From Voacanga thouarsii (taxonomy: Eukaryota; Streptophyta; Magnoliopsida; Gentianales; Apocynaceae), in NCBI GenBank assembly GCA_026120185.1, contig JANUWF010001218.1, positions 868,001 to 932,000 on the forward strand: 64,000 nucleotides of DNA, written 5' to 3'. The notes under the pieces are model-generated. The model searched no databases and had not been told where the DNA came from. It saw only the letters and a list, made by a program, of their open reading frames with translations. Below, in pieces: positions 10,952 to 22,305 of the stretch (positions are counted from its first letter, which is position 1; every line of letters begins with the position of its first letter). The position numbers were made by a program, and so were the translations under genes.

Positions 10952-11642
10952 AAAGCAAAGTTAAAAGAAAGCACTCATAGACAAGCCTCTTTCTTCTTCC
11001 TTCATAGACCCTCTTGTACAATCCTCCTTGATCTGATGAATTCCTCCTTAATTTTGAGTGATTTCTGTTATGATCCATGAATTCATCTCCATGACTTGTG
11101 TTTTTCCCTCTATTTATAGGCTTTAGAAGTCCTAAATTCGTTCTTCCAGGGTTTCTTGCCGAATAGAAGTAGGAAAAGACTAAAACTTTGTAAATTGTCA
11201 AAAAATGCACACGAAAATCGAGACACCGCTTCAGTACCAGTGCACAGCCGACGCCGCCTATCCTACCTAGGGCCGGCGCTGGTTGTGTTCTGCCTCTCCG
11301 TCCGTTCACCGAGTTTTCTTGATTTTCGCACCAACTTTTCTAGACTGCAACCGGCGCCACCTCTGAGCTTCCAACCGGTGCTGGCTATGTTCTGTTCAGC
11401 TCTCGTTTTTTCGATTTTTTATCGCCTCAAAGTGCATGACAGCAGCACGTGGCTGGCGCCGCCTCTAGTATGTTTAGCCACGATTTTACCTTATTTTACC
11501 CCTTAAATCTGAAATAATGCACAAAATACCTTTCTAATGGTAAAATTTCAAATATGAAGGAATATGACTAGTTATTGTACAAAATATATCATAAAATGGT
11601 CTCAAATAACTAGAAAATATATGACTAATTTAGGTCCTATCA
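10952..11642 (-). repeat. Gypsy LTR fragment (5' ~690 bp, copy L3)
   Basis: On the minus strand it starts TGATAGGACC at 11,642 and matches 29,864-31,278 and the reverse of 13,413-14,100, including the AATCACTCATAG-like segment near 10,970. It carries several GGCGCC-type palindromic motifs (11,250-11,460). It is cut at 10,951 by CACTA-2. Its 5' side abuts gypsy coding DNA, so it inserted into another gypsy element. Confidence 0.85.
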
Positions 11643-11779
11643 TAGGACACATTGGGTAGGCTTGTCAATTTTGATCTTTAACTTGAAGGTCAACAGAGAT
11701 TGCTCCAAGTCAATGATTAGATGAGTGGCGAAATAAGGCTTACCATAATTCTCACATTTACAGGATAAGATGAAACAGT

Positions 11780-12045
11780 GACATGATAGACATATTCATT
11801 CTCCTAAAGAGTTCAAAGAAGGAGATAAGGTGTTATTATTTAACTCTAGGCTTAGACTCTTTCCGAGTAAATTGAAGTTTAGATGGTCAATGCCATATGA
11901 GATACACCGTGTTTTCCTGTTTGGTGTTATTGATGTACCACACCTAACCAAGGGACTCTTTAAGGTTAATGAAAATTGAGTGAAACCATATGTGGGTAAA
12001 GAACTTGGCACTTTAAAACATCTCGATGTCATTTTCTATGATTAG
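11780..12045 (+). pseudogene. Gypsy integrase C-terminal domain fragment
   Basis: In the plus frame the segment reads HDRHIHSPKEFKEGDKVLLF, then [20 protein letters not shown], and after a diverged stretch GLFKVN. This is the hallmark of the plant Ty3/gypsy integrase C-terminal domain (family form close to [26 protein letters not shown]). A stop follows where the family has a Gln after KVN. It is not copia, since copia integrases lack this module and end before RT. The N-terminal and catalytic parts are absent from the window. It is a remnant only. Confidence 0.9.
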
Positions 12046-12298
12046 TGATTTTTTTTTTGTATCTTTTATTTTATTTTTACTTTCTTTTTTCTAGATTTAT
12101 ATTTTTCTTTAGTTTTGTTTCCTTTTAAGTAGGTACTCTTATAATGACCCTTCCTTGTGGTGGATTCAAACATGGTGGTACTATGATGTAATGGAAGTAT
12201 CTTCTTCACTTTATTCTTCTTCTTTCTTCATCTTAGTCTTCTTGGCTATACTTCTATTGTTATATCTTTGGCCATTAAGGATAATGTCCAGTTTAAGT

Positions 12299-12316
12299 GG
12301 GGGGGGGGGGGGGGGG
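12299..12316 (+). repeat. G18 homopolymer / internal polypurine tract
   Basis: An uninterrupted run of about 18 G after TTTAAGT, ~1.1 kb upstream of the terminal polypurine tract of the gypsy element. The context (GTCCAGTTTAAGTG) resembles a polypurine tract in its own right. Confidence 0.75.
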
Positions 12317-13412
12317 AGAATAAGGTTGAAGAAATATTTTTCCCATATCATTTTGTGAAATTTTTTTCAAAAATTCAGTGGTTTTCATTATTAAGCAATG
12401 TTGTAATTCTTTTTCTTATTTGGATATGAGTTTTGTCATTAATTATGTAAATTTTTATGAAATTAGTTTTATTGGATAGGATATTTGTCAAGACTTGAGA
12501 ATTTTGATTAATCTTGTTTATACATTGGTGTTTGAATATTGTTTGACTCATCTAATTTGATATGGAGGATATGATGAATATGGAAAGAGTTTATTGGCTA
12601 ACTCTTGTATTACAAGTCTAAATTTTGCTAGCTTTAAGTTATGATGAACAATGTAAGTTGATAAAAGATCTTTGAGAAGAAAAATTGTGGAGAATTCTGA
12701 AAATTATTTGATTTGAGTTGAAAAAACAATGAATAAAAATAACACTATTGTTGGTGTGAATTGAAAAACTGCTCTTATTGATAATCGTTGAAGGCCTTTA
12801 GTTGAAAAGGGGATCGACATGGGGAGAAATAGCAAGTGAATTCGATGCACTCTCTTGAGGTTATCTCGAAGGCAAAAAGGCAAGAGAGAGTAAGGAAAGA
12901 AAGAAAGAATTGATGAGAAAAAAAAAATGATGAGTGATGACTGTAAAGGGGGCCAATACGGTGTGTGAAGAGAAATCCATGCACTTGAGATTATCAATTC
13001 CTTAAGTTATTGAAAAAATTAAGAGAAAAAATTTGGAGTGCTTTTCTCATATCATGATTTAAGTTATGCAGTTTTTGAATCTATAATGCTTGAGTTGATA
13101 GATAGCTTGACTTGTGCAAGTTATATTATCTATATTTTAACTGGAAGGGTGAAACAATCTTCTTAAACTAAGGTATACACTTGATTAATTTGACTTCAAG
13201 AGTTTTGTAATGTTTTGTCCAATGTTCCAAAGTTTGTATTGTTTTCAAAAGCTATGAATGATAAGAATTGTATCTAAAGTTTGAAGGAAAGACATGATCT
13301 TTGCTATGGTAAAGAAATGTTTGAATGAAAAAGAACTTGTGTTTTCTGAATAATTTTTCTTGGACTAAAGTGTTTTGTTTGAGGACAAGTAAATGTTCAA
13401 GTGTGGGGGAAT

Positions 13413-14911
13413 TGATAGGGGCTCAAATCACCATTATTTTCCTAACTATTTGAGGTTGTTTTGAGATACATTTGTTATAATAACTAGGCATATTTCTTCC
13501 TATTTAATATTTTGTTTGTAAAAGGTATTTTTCGCAGATATATACAGATTTGAGTAGATTTCGAGCAGAAAGTACACAAAATCAGAATAGACCTGGCGCC
13601 AGGCCCAGCCAAGGGACCAGGCGCCATATCCATTTTGCTCCAGTAGAAGAATTCGAGCAAGCTTTACGAAAAATTCCAGAACAGACCTAGCACCGGGTTC
13701 ATTCTATTTGCCAAGGAGAAAAGGCAAAAAATAGAACAAAAATAGAGGAAGAACATAGTACACTTTGCGCCAAGTGGGTCAAAGGTACCTAGCTCCAGGT
13801 ACACTCTGGAGGCGAATATTCTGTGCACGAAATTAGGGATTGTCCAATAATTTTGATATTTTTCTATTCCTAGTCGGCTAAGACTTTCTCAGTCACGAAT
13901 TTAGCATCCAAGAGGCCTATAAAAGTAAAAGAAAACATAAGGGTTGGGAGATATACAATAGAGAGAAGTGGATTTAAGAGTAAAAATTCTCAATTCCTCA
14001 TTAAAGGAGAAATTCATCTAATCAATGAGGATTGTTTAAAAGAGTCTTCAAGGAGAAAGAAAAAAGTTTATCTATGAGTGCTTTCTTTTATATTTGTCTT
14101 TTTTTCCTTTAACAATTATGTATTCAATATTTTTATTGTAATTTGATAATATTTTAGGATTCATGATTTATGTATCAATTTTCTATCATTCTTAGTGTTT
14201 GATTACTTGTGATCAGGGAGGAATTGATGAAGTTAGATTTGCTTCTATAACTTGGGAAACAACGTTAGAAGTTAATTTAATTTTATTGATTTCATATTTG
14301 TTATTGCTTAATAGACTTGGGAGACGAAGTTAAGACAAAAGAACTTAAGTAATCAAAGGTTAGTTAATTTCGCCTAGAGTATAGGTTTGTTGGCTAATTT
14401 CATATCTTTAAAGAATTATATTTAATGCATCTTTTGATTATGTTAACTTGATTGAGAAATCTGCTAATTTAATCAAGAGGTAGTGGTTTCGTAGATTGGG
14501 AAAGAAGTGGAATCTATATAAGTTAATTCATGACTTGGGAAATGATTGAACTTTACTTTATATTCTTTCATGATGTCAAGATGATGAATAATTGAGATAG
14601 TTATTAAGGGGTTTATTGTTATGTTTTCTAAGATAGTTGTCTGAATTGTATATTTTCACATCCTTGAGTTGTATATATTTCTTTAATTTTTTTAATTTTT
14701 TTCTTACTTTATTTTGTCGGTTTAATAATGAATAAAAAGTGATTAGTGTATACTTGTTCCTTTGATGATCAATACTTGTTAATTTCCTATACTATGCTTG
14801 CGATGAGTATACTTACTCGTATGCGTATTTTGGGATTAATGTTTTAATTAAAACTTGACTAAGAGATGGATTTAAAATTAATAATTTTATACACCCAAAA
14901 GTTACGCATCA
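13413..14911 (+). repeat. Gypsy 3' LTR (copy L1, 1,499 bp)
   Basis: It starts TGATAGGGGC right after the polypurine tract and ends GTTACGCATCA at 14,911. It aligns over its length, in reverse, with the LTR at 29,864-31,278. Its first 400 bp hold several degenerate copies of a palindrome of type ACCTGGCGCCAGGT (13,592, 13,615, 13,686, 13,768, 13,790). It abuts a fragment of a copia LTR at 14,912, so it is inserted in that LTR. Confidence 0.9.
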
Positions 14912-15173
14912 ACGTATTAATGATGTCCCATCTCATTAATAGTATGATTAGGGATAATTTAAATACAAACACTATACAACGTATGGGGAACCTCACATAA
15001 CGATCTCTATCATGATTTCCTTAATACAGTGTTATACTTAGGACTTTATCTAACAGTTATATTCACACAAAAGTTTAAATAAAATAAATTAAAAGATAAA
15101 TAATGCCTCGTGTTAATGAATAAATAGAAATATACAAAATACATGTAATTGCCTCTAAGGCAAAACACTAACA
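14912..15173 (-). repeat. Copia LTR fragment, same family as 19,726-21,464
   Basis: The minus strand starts TGTTAGTGTTTTGCC at 15,173 and follows the first ~260 bp of the solo LTR at 19,726 (shared GAGGCAAT, AACTGTTAGATAAAGTCC, AAGGAAATCATGAT and ATTAATGAGAT blocks). It is cut at 14,911 by the gypsy LTR. Confidence 0.85.
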
Positions 15174-15572
15174 ATGCTAACATTTTAAAATGCATTCTTT
15201 AAGGCTTATAGTGACACTATAGAGTGTAATAATATAACAACTATAATGACACATTTTTTCCATTATATGACATCTATCCTGATGTTTTTTAGTATAGTAA
15301 TAAACCAATATCAAATTTGAATTGTTGACCATTATATGATCTGTAATGACATTGTAAATATGTCATTATATATGCATAATGTGACGCTGAAAAGTGTCAT
15401 AATAAACACACTGACATGACACTTTTCGGTTGCTTTTATATGTCACAGGACTTATTGTGACCTGACTTTGGACGATGCCGTTCGAAAGCATCACCAAGTG
15501 AAAAGTGTCACTAAAGCCCTACATTCCTTATGCTTTGTGGTGTTAGTAAAGCCTTTTTTTTTCTTTGTAGTG
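15174..15572. mobile_element. CACTA terminus, CACTA-1
   Basis: It ends TTTTTCTTTGTAGTG at 15,572, the inverted form of CACTACAAAGAAA. The ~350 bp before it are rich in short motifs such as GTGACACT, TGTCAT, GACACTTTTC and AAAAGTGTCA in both orientations, the usual CACTA subterminal pattern. The left part is cut off by the copia LTR fragment at 15,173. It interrupts copia element E; the putative 3 bp target copy on the right is CCT. Confidence 0.75.
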
Positions 15573-15885
15573 CCTGGAAATTGGTGAAAGACCTACAGAT
15601 AGAAAAGTGATTAGAGTAAAGTGAGTATTTAGAACCAAGTTGAATCCTGATGGTTCAATCAACAAGTATAAGCTATGCCTGTTGTGAAAGGATATGCTCA
15701 TATTTTTTATGTTGATTTTTCTAACACTTTTGCTCTTATTGTCAGACTAGATATAATTAGGTTGTTGCTTGCAATAGCTACACAAAAAAGATTGGAAAGT
15801 CTATCAACTTGATGTCAAATCAACTTTCTTGAATGGTTTCTTGGAGGAGGAGATTTATGTTGAGCAACCTAAGGGATTTGCTTCG
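15573..15885 (+). pseudogene. Copia E reverse transcriptase, N-terminal fragment
   Basis: Motifs in order: WKLV, then in the next frame RPTDRKVIRVK, a stop, VFRTKLNPDGSINKYK, then [22 protein letters not shown], and further on a [22 protein letters not shown] stretch spread over two frames, ending EQPKGFAS. This is the start of a copia RT core. Several frameshifts and stops break it. Element D is inserted at 15,885/15,886, and the RT resumes at 22,306. The 5' part of E is absent: CACTA-1 abuts it on the left. Confidence 0.88.
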
Positions 15886-16079
15886 TGTTATAATTTTGTA
15901 AATATGTTAAGAATCTGTAATTAGCTAGCTGCAGGTATCCTAATCTCAAGCAGAATATTAGGGGCTTAATCTTAGGAATAACTAGTGCAATCTTTCCTAG
16001 TTTGGGGTCTTTGTACAACTATTTATACTTTATCTTTTTATCAATAATACACACAGAATTATAGAGCTTTTCTGTAACA
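15886..16079 (+). repeat. 5' LTR of copia D (194 bp)
   Basis: It starts TGTTATAATTTTG, ends CTGTAACA, and is followed directly by the primer site. It matches 22,094-22,305 with scattered differences. The 3' copy has an extra ~18 bp from a local duplication around TGTTAGGAAT. Confidence 0.92.
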
Positions 16080-16091
16080 TGGTATCAGAGC
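16080..16091 (+). promoter_or_regulatory. Primer binding site (initiator Met tRNA) of copia D
   Basis: TGGTATCAGAGC directly adjoins the LTR end. Confidence 0.95.
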
Positions 16092-16319
16092 ATTAGGTGT
16101 TCTTGTGCTACTCTGTTTCTTCAGTTTGTTCTGCCCAAGCAGAATTGGTTCTATCTCTAGGTCACATTGTTCTAGTTACCATTTGGTCTCACCTCTAGCG
16201 CAGTTAGAACCGTTTTCGTCCATTCGGCCAGAATCCAGAATCCGGACAAATTGTAGGCACGTTAGATGGTGGTTTTTTTGTATTTCCTGGATATGTAATT
16301 TTATTTCTCCAGCATTATA

Positions 16320-17110
16320 ATGGCAAACAAGTCTTTAGTTGTTTCAGATGTTATTTCAGTAATGTCTAAAACCACAAAACACAAGTTAAATGGGATTAAT
16401 TATTTTGAATGGAGTAAGACAGTTAGATTGTATTTGTGAAGTATTGAGAAGTAGGACCACTTGATTGATGATCTTCCTAGAAAAATCCAAGCATTCATAC
16501 TTAAAAGACGATGCTTGATTATTCTTGCAAATAAGGAACTTTATCAAAAGTGAGGTAATAAGTTGATTAATCACTGTGAATTTGTTAAATGGAGTATCTG
16601 GACTTCTTATATTCTGGTAAAGGCAATGTCTCATGAATCTATGAGGTATGTAAAGTTTTTTATTGCTCCAAAAAATAAGATAAGTCTCTTACAACTTATT
16701 TCATAGATTTTAAGAGGACTTATGAAGAATTAATATGTTATTGCCTTTTAGTTCAGATATCACAGTTCAACATGCTCAACGAGAAAAAATGATTGTTATG
16801 AGCTTCTTAGCTGGTCTTTCTCCTAAATTTAAATCAATGAAATATCAAATTCTTTTCAATTTAGATTACTTTATTGCAGGATACTTTTAGCAGAATTCTT
16901 CGCATAGAAAGCACTCCATCCATTCAGTTTAGTGGAGTTTTGGTTAGTCGGAATAACAAATGAGGGAGTTCTAGCAGTTTTGATAATAGAGGACAAGATT
17001 CAGGAGGGATTGCGTGTCACTATTGTCACAAATCAGGACATATGAAACATTAGTGTAAAAAACTGCAAAATTGAAATCAGAGAAATCATTCTGTCTAGTC
17101 AGCCCATATT
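16320..17110 (+). pseudogene. Copia D gag, broken
   Basis: A plausible start ATG at 16,320 (MANKSLVVSDVISV) leads to HKLNGINYFEWSKTVRLYL, the copia gag N-terminal motif, then a stop. Further pieces are scattered over frames. A CCHC knuckle lies at 17,015-17,056 (CHYCHKSGHMKH, stop, C), where the residue before the last Cys is a TAG. Gag packages element RNA. The ~240 bp between primer site and ATG are untranslated leader. Confidence 0.85.
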
Positions 17111-17239
17111 GCAACCACCGATACATCTGAAAAATCTATTTTGGTTTTTGTAGATGAGTTTGCTAAGTTTTCTAAGTGCTAAGAATTGGTACAGTCTTCT
17201 ACAGCTAGCATTGAATCAAGTAAATCAAATACCTATCTT

Positions 17240-18180
17240 ATTTCTTCCACCTCTAAATGGGTCATTGATTTTAGTGCTACAGATCACATGTTAGGTAATT
17301 CCACTATCTTTTCTACTTTTCAACCATAAACCTCCATCTCCAAGGTTACTCTTACAGATGGATCAACCGCTTCTGTGTTAGGATCTAGAACTATTAGTTC
17401 AATTCCATCTATATCTTTGTTATATGTATTAGGTTGCCTCAACTGTCATTTAATCTGATCTTTGTAAGCCAAATTACTCATGATCTTAATTGTAGTGTCT
17501 CGTTCTTTCCTGATTATTGCTTATTTTAGGATCTTTTGACGAAGAGGATTATTAGTAAAAGACATGAATTTGGAGGACTCTAAATTCCTTGACACTTAAA
17601 GCCCAAAATCCATTACTTGTTCTGGAGCCTCAACCCCTTTGAGGTACATTACCTTTGAAGTACATTGTCGGCTAGGTCACCATTCCTTTCTACTACTCAA
17701 GAAGTTGTGTCCTCAGTATCCAAATTTATCTTCTTTAAATTGTGAATCTTGTCAGTTGGCTAAACACCATCGTATAAATTTGAGTCCTAGAATTAATAAA
17801 AGAGTTAGTTCTTTTTTGAATTAATTCATTCAGATGCATGGGGTCCATATTCTAGTATGTCTTAGGCTAGGTTCAAGTACTTTATTTCCTTTGTTGATAA
17901 CTATTCTCGTATGACATGGTTTTACTTAATGAAAAGTTGTTTTGAATTGTTTTCTCATTTTTCTAACTTTTGTGTTGAAATTACAATTCACTTTAATGCT
18001 TCTATTCATATATTACATAGTGACAATGCCAAGGAATATTTATCTGCAACTTTCCAAACTTATTTGACCAACAACGGCATTATCCACCAAACATGATGTA
18101 TTGATACACTATCTCAAAATGGTATTGCAGAAAGGAAAAATAGACATCTTATTGAAATAGCAAGAGCTCTTCCATTCCAA
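17240..18180 (+). pseudogene. Copia D protease and integrase, broken
   Basis: The protease motif is seen as WVIDFSATDHMLG near 17,258-17,296 (Ser of DSxATD-type motif followed by changed residues). The pre-integrase zinc region (HCRLGHHSF ... CESCQLAKHHR) spans 17,660-17,775. The integrase core shows IHSDAWGPYS (17,826-17,855), FVDNYSRMTWFYLM, LHSDNAKEY (~18,014-18,040) and NGIAERKNRHLIE (18,120-18,158), so D, D and E positions can all be read, across stops at 17,821, 17,866 and 18,096. Integrase joins element cDNA to the chromosome. This copy is dead. Confidence 0.88.
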
Positions 18181-19725
18181 ATGCATGTTCCTAAAATTTT
18201 TTGGGTTGATGCTGTGTTTACAGCCTGTTTCTTGATCAAACGCATGCCTTCATCTATTCTTTATAGGGATCCTCCCTACACTATGCTTTTCCCTACTAGG
18301 CTATTATTTCTTCTTGAACTTAAGATTGGTTGTACTTGCTTTGTTCAAGATGTTCGTCCCCATGTTACTAAATTAGACCCCAAATCTTTAAAATGCATAT
18401 TCCTTGGCTATTCACGTCACCAGAAGAGGTATCAGTGTTATTGTCCTAGTCTTAGTAGGTCTCTTGTCTCCATTAATGTGTCTTTTTTAGAATCTTCTTC
18501 TGTTTATCCAACTTCTACTTTTTCAATCCAGGGGAAGGATGATGATTTATTGATATACACTATCACATCTATTACTCCTATTCTAGCTAAGCCTCATATT
18601 GTTCATATCTATTCTCGCCGTAAAGCTCCTTCTTAAACATGTCTTATACCGACTCCCTTGTCATCAGATCTAGTCTCTAGTGATGACCTTCCTATTGCTC
18701 TTCGCAAGGGTAAATATCAATATACTTATCATGTTTCTTCTGTTGTTTGTTATGATCATTTGTCTTCATCTTCTTGTTCCTTCATTGCATCTCTTGGCTC
18801 TATTTTCCTTCCTAAGAATGTTCATGAAGCCTTATCTCATCCTGGTCGGCATGCTACTATGATAGAGAAAATGAATCCTTTAGATGACAATAGCACTTGG
18901 AATTTGGTAAACTTACCTTCAAGAAAGACAGCTATTAGGTATAAATGGGCGTTTGCAATGAAAGTGAACCCTGATGGATCAGTCACTCATTTGAAAACTC
19001 ACCTTGTTGCCAAGGGCTATGTTCAAACATATGGAGTAGATTATTCTGATAACTTGTCTCCTGTTTCTAAATTATTACTCGTTAGGTTATTTATCTCTAC
19101 GGTTGCTGTCCAGAACTAGCCCCTACACCAATTGGATATCAAGAATGCTTTTTTGCATAGAAATCTTAAGGAAGGTGTATATATGAAACAACCTCCTGGA
19201 TTTATTGCTTAAGGGAAGAATAAGAAAGTTTGTCATTTTTAGAAATCTCTTTATAGCTTAAAACAGAGTCCTTGAGATTGGTTTGGTAAATTTAGTCAAG
19301 TAATTGAAGCTTTTGGGTTGAGCAAAAGTAAGTTTGATCATTCTGTCTTCCATTAACAATTTGATAGTGGTATCATTTTGTTAATAGTGTATGTAGATGA
19401 TATTGTCATTACTGGAAGTGACACTTCAGGGATCTCATCTCTTAAATCATTTCTGCACACTTAGTTTTAGATAAAAGATTTAGGGGTATTAAAATATTTT
19501 TTGGGAGTTGAAGTTGTGAGAAGTAAGTAAGGTGTCTTCTTGTCTCAAAAAAAGTATGTGGTTGATTTACTAGTTGAAACAGAGAAGATGGGAACCAAAC
19601 CAAACACTACTCCGATGGCTCCAAATTTACAGCTTTCTAAGGAAGGAAAGTTGTTTGAAGATCCCTGAGATATATAGAAGATTGGTTGGGAAATTGAATT
19701 ATCTCATAGTAATATGTCAAGATAT
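18181..19725 (+). pseudogene. Copia D integrase C-terminus and reverse transcriptase, broken
   Basis: It begins with FWVDAVFTACFLIKRMPSS, the region after the integrase core, then the KCIFLGYSRHQKRYQCY motif. The RT part starts near 18,820 (NVHEALSHPGRHATMIEKMN), with KTAIRYKWAFAMKVNPDGSV, THLVAKGYVQTYGVDY, the [23 protein letters not shown] motif (19,145-19,205) and the active site VYVDDIVITGSD at about 19,387-19,420, intact. RT continues to KMGTKPNTTPMA and RLVGKLNYLIVICQD, where the solo LTR interrupts at 19,726. Multiple stops break the frame. Confidence 0.9.
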
Positions 19726-21464
19726 TGTTAGTGTTATGCCATAGAGGCAATCACTTATACATTGTATATGACACATTTTATTTTAATAAAAGGTATTATT
19801 TATCTCACAGTTTCTTTTATTTACTTTTGTGTAAAATAACTGTTAGATAAAGTCCCTAGTATGACACTGTGTTAAGGAAATCATGATGGAGATCATGATA
19901 TGAGATTCCTACTACATTGTATAGTGTTAGTACTTAAATAGTCCCTAGTCGTAGTATTAATGAGATATGACATCATTAATGCATTAAGACTAGCATGTGT
20001 TAGACTTCCTGATTTGATCAGGCGGTGGTTCTCATATTCGTGAGTATTGAAATACTCAAAGTTGACACATTGATGCTTATTAATAGAACAAGTCATTAGA
20101 TAATTTAACTATGAAATAATCACATGGATAATTATTTAGTGTCAGCGATATAATCTCAATATAGCAAACGTGCAAGTATCTTTAGACTTGAGATCTCTAA
20201 GGTACTTTGTTTGCTGAACTTTGTGCTTTGATTCCAATCTCTGGAGCCAGAACGAGGGCCACCTATGGAATGGATATTGGGTACATTGTGAGGTAAACGA
20301 AAGTAATTGAGAGGGTCAATAAAGGATTCACCACTCCTAATAGTAGGGGCGAATATCTTACGGCCACTTGTAGAAATTACTATTTGAGAAGTCCTTAGCC
20401 AAGGCGATTGTGTATTGGAAATAGTTTCAATTGATACACATCTAGAGTAGTGGGTTCCTGATACAAGTACTATTATATTCGAGCCAGAATTAATTCTGGA
20501 GGGAGTTGGCACTAATTCCGTACTCTAAATCGAATGAGATATTGTATGGTGAAAGGAGTTAATTGCACTATAATTTGTTATTGAAGGATTCATGTCAAGT
20601 CACTTAATTTCCTAGACTCTTGGGTGGTCATGATGTGTTGTTAGATACTGCTCATGATCTGGGAATATGGGCTTATTAATTGATGAATTAATAAATCAAT
20701 CCTTATTAAAATTAATAGGATTAGTTCTAATTAATTATGAATTATTAATCTCAAAGACGTTTGGATTAATTAATTTCGCTACCAATTGACTGGGAAACCT
20801 AATAGGTTACACATAATAGAGGATTATATACTCAAGATATTATTTGATAACATAGTGGCGTTAATTGCAAGAAAAAAAAGTTGTTGTGGCCAAATTATAA
20901 TTAGTTATAATTAATGATCTAAATTGTAATTGTGAGCATTTGATGTTTCCAATTACAATTAGGAAATTCTAAATATTTTAGAATTCTGAGATTGGAGTAT
21001 ATTTTGAGCAGGATTTCGTGTTATATAGGAGATATAACACACGAAACCCTAGCCAAGTGTAAGACACGAAAACTCCAACCCTAGCAACACAACCTTCTCT
21101 TCTTCTCTCTCCCTCTCTCATTGCTCTTGAAGCAAACAACCCTAGCCGCCATTTAATTTTTCTACTAGCATAGAAAACTTCGTGCTTGAGTGTATCCTCT
21201 GTGTAGATTTCTGTTAGAGATAATCACACACTGTGATTATAGTGGTTGGACATTCAACTCTCGTGGTGTTTGATCAAAAGAATTGCTGGATCGCACCTCA
21301 ACTTGAAGAAGAAAAATTTTGTTTTCCACACGATCGAAGAAAGGTAAAATGCTATTACTTTTGTTCTCTTTATGTCTAGTTTTCCACATATATGTGGTTC
21401 TTGGGATGGTATCTCATTTTATTTTTTCACTGCGCCATATATGATATGCGAGAGATACCCAACA
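19726..21464 (+). repeat. Solo copia LTR (1,739 bp) with perfect 5 bp target duplication
   Basis: It starts TGTTAGTG and ends ACCCAACA. It is flanked by GATAT on the left (19,721-19,725) and GATAT on the right (21,465-21,469). Removing it restores the interrupted RT/RNase H reading frame of element D across the site. No primer site, polypurine tract or second LTR is inside, so it is a recombinant solo LTR. The core carries a TATA-like GTTATATAGG near 21,020 and a CT-rich leader (21,090-21,125). A fragment of the same family is at 14,912-15,173. Confidence 0.95.
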
Positions 21465-22093
21465 GATATTACATACTATGTCAGTGTTGTGAGTCAATTT
21501 ATGTCTTCTCCTACAGTTGAACATTGGGCAGCCTTAGAGCAAATTCTATGTTATTTGAAATGAGTACCTAGACATGGAATTATATACAAGAACCATGGAC
21601 ATACTCATGTTGAGTGTTATTCAGATGTAGATTGGGCAAGATCTAAGATTGATAAAAGATCATCTTCAAGATATTGTGTCTTTGTTAGTGGGAATTTGAT
21701 CTCATGGAGGAGTAAGAAGTAGAATGTGATTTCAAGATTAAGTACATATTCAGAATATAGAGCTATGGAACAATTTACTTGTGAAATTATGTGGTTAAGT
21801 CAACTTTTAACTGAGACTAGTCTTAAACCTTGTCTGCCAGCAAAGTTATGGTCTGATAATCAAGCCTCCCTCCATATTGCTTCTAATATTATTTTTTATG
21901 AACGGACTAAACACATAGAGATTGACTGTCATTTTGTTCGAGAAAAGATACAATAAGGATTGATCTCCACAGAGTATGTGAAGACAAGAGAGCAGTTAGG
22001 AGATATCTTTACAAAAGCTCTAAATGAAAATCGAGTTGATTATCTTTGTAACAAGTTGGGCATGATTAATATCTATATTCAACTTGAGGAAAG
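21465..22093 (+). pseudogene. Copia D RNase H, broken
   Basis: After the solo LTR the reading resumes with YVSVVSQFMSSPTVEHWAAL, then CYSDVDWARSKIDKRSSSR, SWRSKK, the Glu-containing EYRAMEQFTCEIMWLSQLL, and LWSDNQASLHIASN with ERTKHIEIDCHFVREKI, the usual copia RNase H order. Stops occur at 21,561, 21,720 and 21,954. A polypurine tract (CAACTTGAGGAAAG, 22,080-22,093) precedes the 3' LTR. Confidence 0.9.
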
Positions 22094-22305
22094 TGCTATG
22101 ATTTTGTAAATATGTTAGGAATTTGTAATTTGTTAGGAATCTGTAATTAGCTAGTTGTAGATATCCTAATTTCAAGCAGAGTATTAGGGGTTTAATCTTA
22201 GGAATAACTAGTGTAATCTTTCCTATTTTAGGATCTTTGTACAACTATTTATACTCTATCTTTTCATCGATAATACACACAAAATTATAGAGCTTTTCTG
22301 TAACA
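22094..22305 (+). repeat. 3' LTR of copia D (212 bp)
   Basis: It starts TGCTATGATTTTG and ends CTGTAACA. It is homologous to 15,886-16,079, with an ~18 bp duplicated TGTTAGGAATTTGTAATT segment as the main length difference. Confidence 0.92.

Larger units (their letters stand above)
11643..13412 (+). mobile_element. Ty3/gypsy retrotransposon, 3' internal part
   Basis: It contains the integrase C-terminus (11,780-12,045), about 1.35 kb of untranslated DNA, and a polypurine tract (AAGTGTGGGGGAAT, about 13,399-13,412) just before the 3' LTR at 13,413. The 5' part of the element is missing to the left, replaced by the inserted LTR L3. The untranslated part holds an 18-G run at about 12,299-12,316 preceded by GTCCAGTTTAAG. 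Confidence 0.88.
15886..22305 (+). mobile_element. Copia element D (nested in E, itself split by a solo LTR)
   Basis: A full-length small copia element: 5' LTR, tRNA-iMet site, gag, protease, integrase, RT, RNase H, polypurine tract, 3' LTR, all in the plus direction. Without the solo LTR (19,726-21,464) and its duplicated 5 bp it measures about 4.7 kb. It lies within the RT of element E, whose reading continues on both sides. Flanking 5-mers are CTTCG and TTGCG, an imperfect pair, consistent with an old insertion. All coding frames contain stops. Confidence 0.93.

Noticed and set aside
16080..16091. tRNA-like sequence TGGTATCAGAGC as a tRNA gene
   Set aside because: It is the complement of the tRNA 3' end directly next to an LTR, a primer site; no cloverleaf surrounds it.
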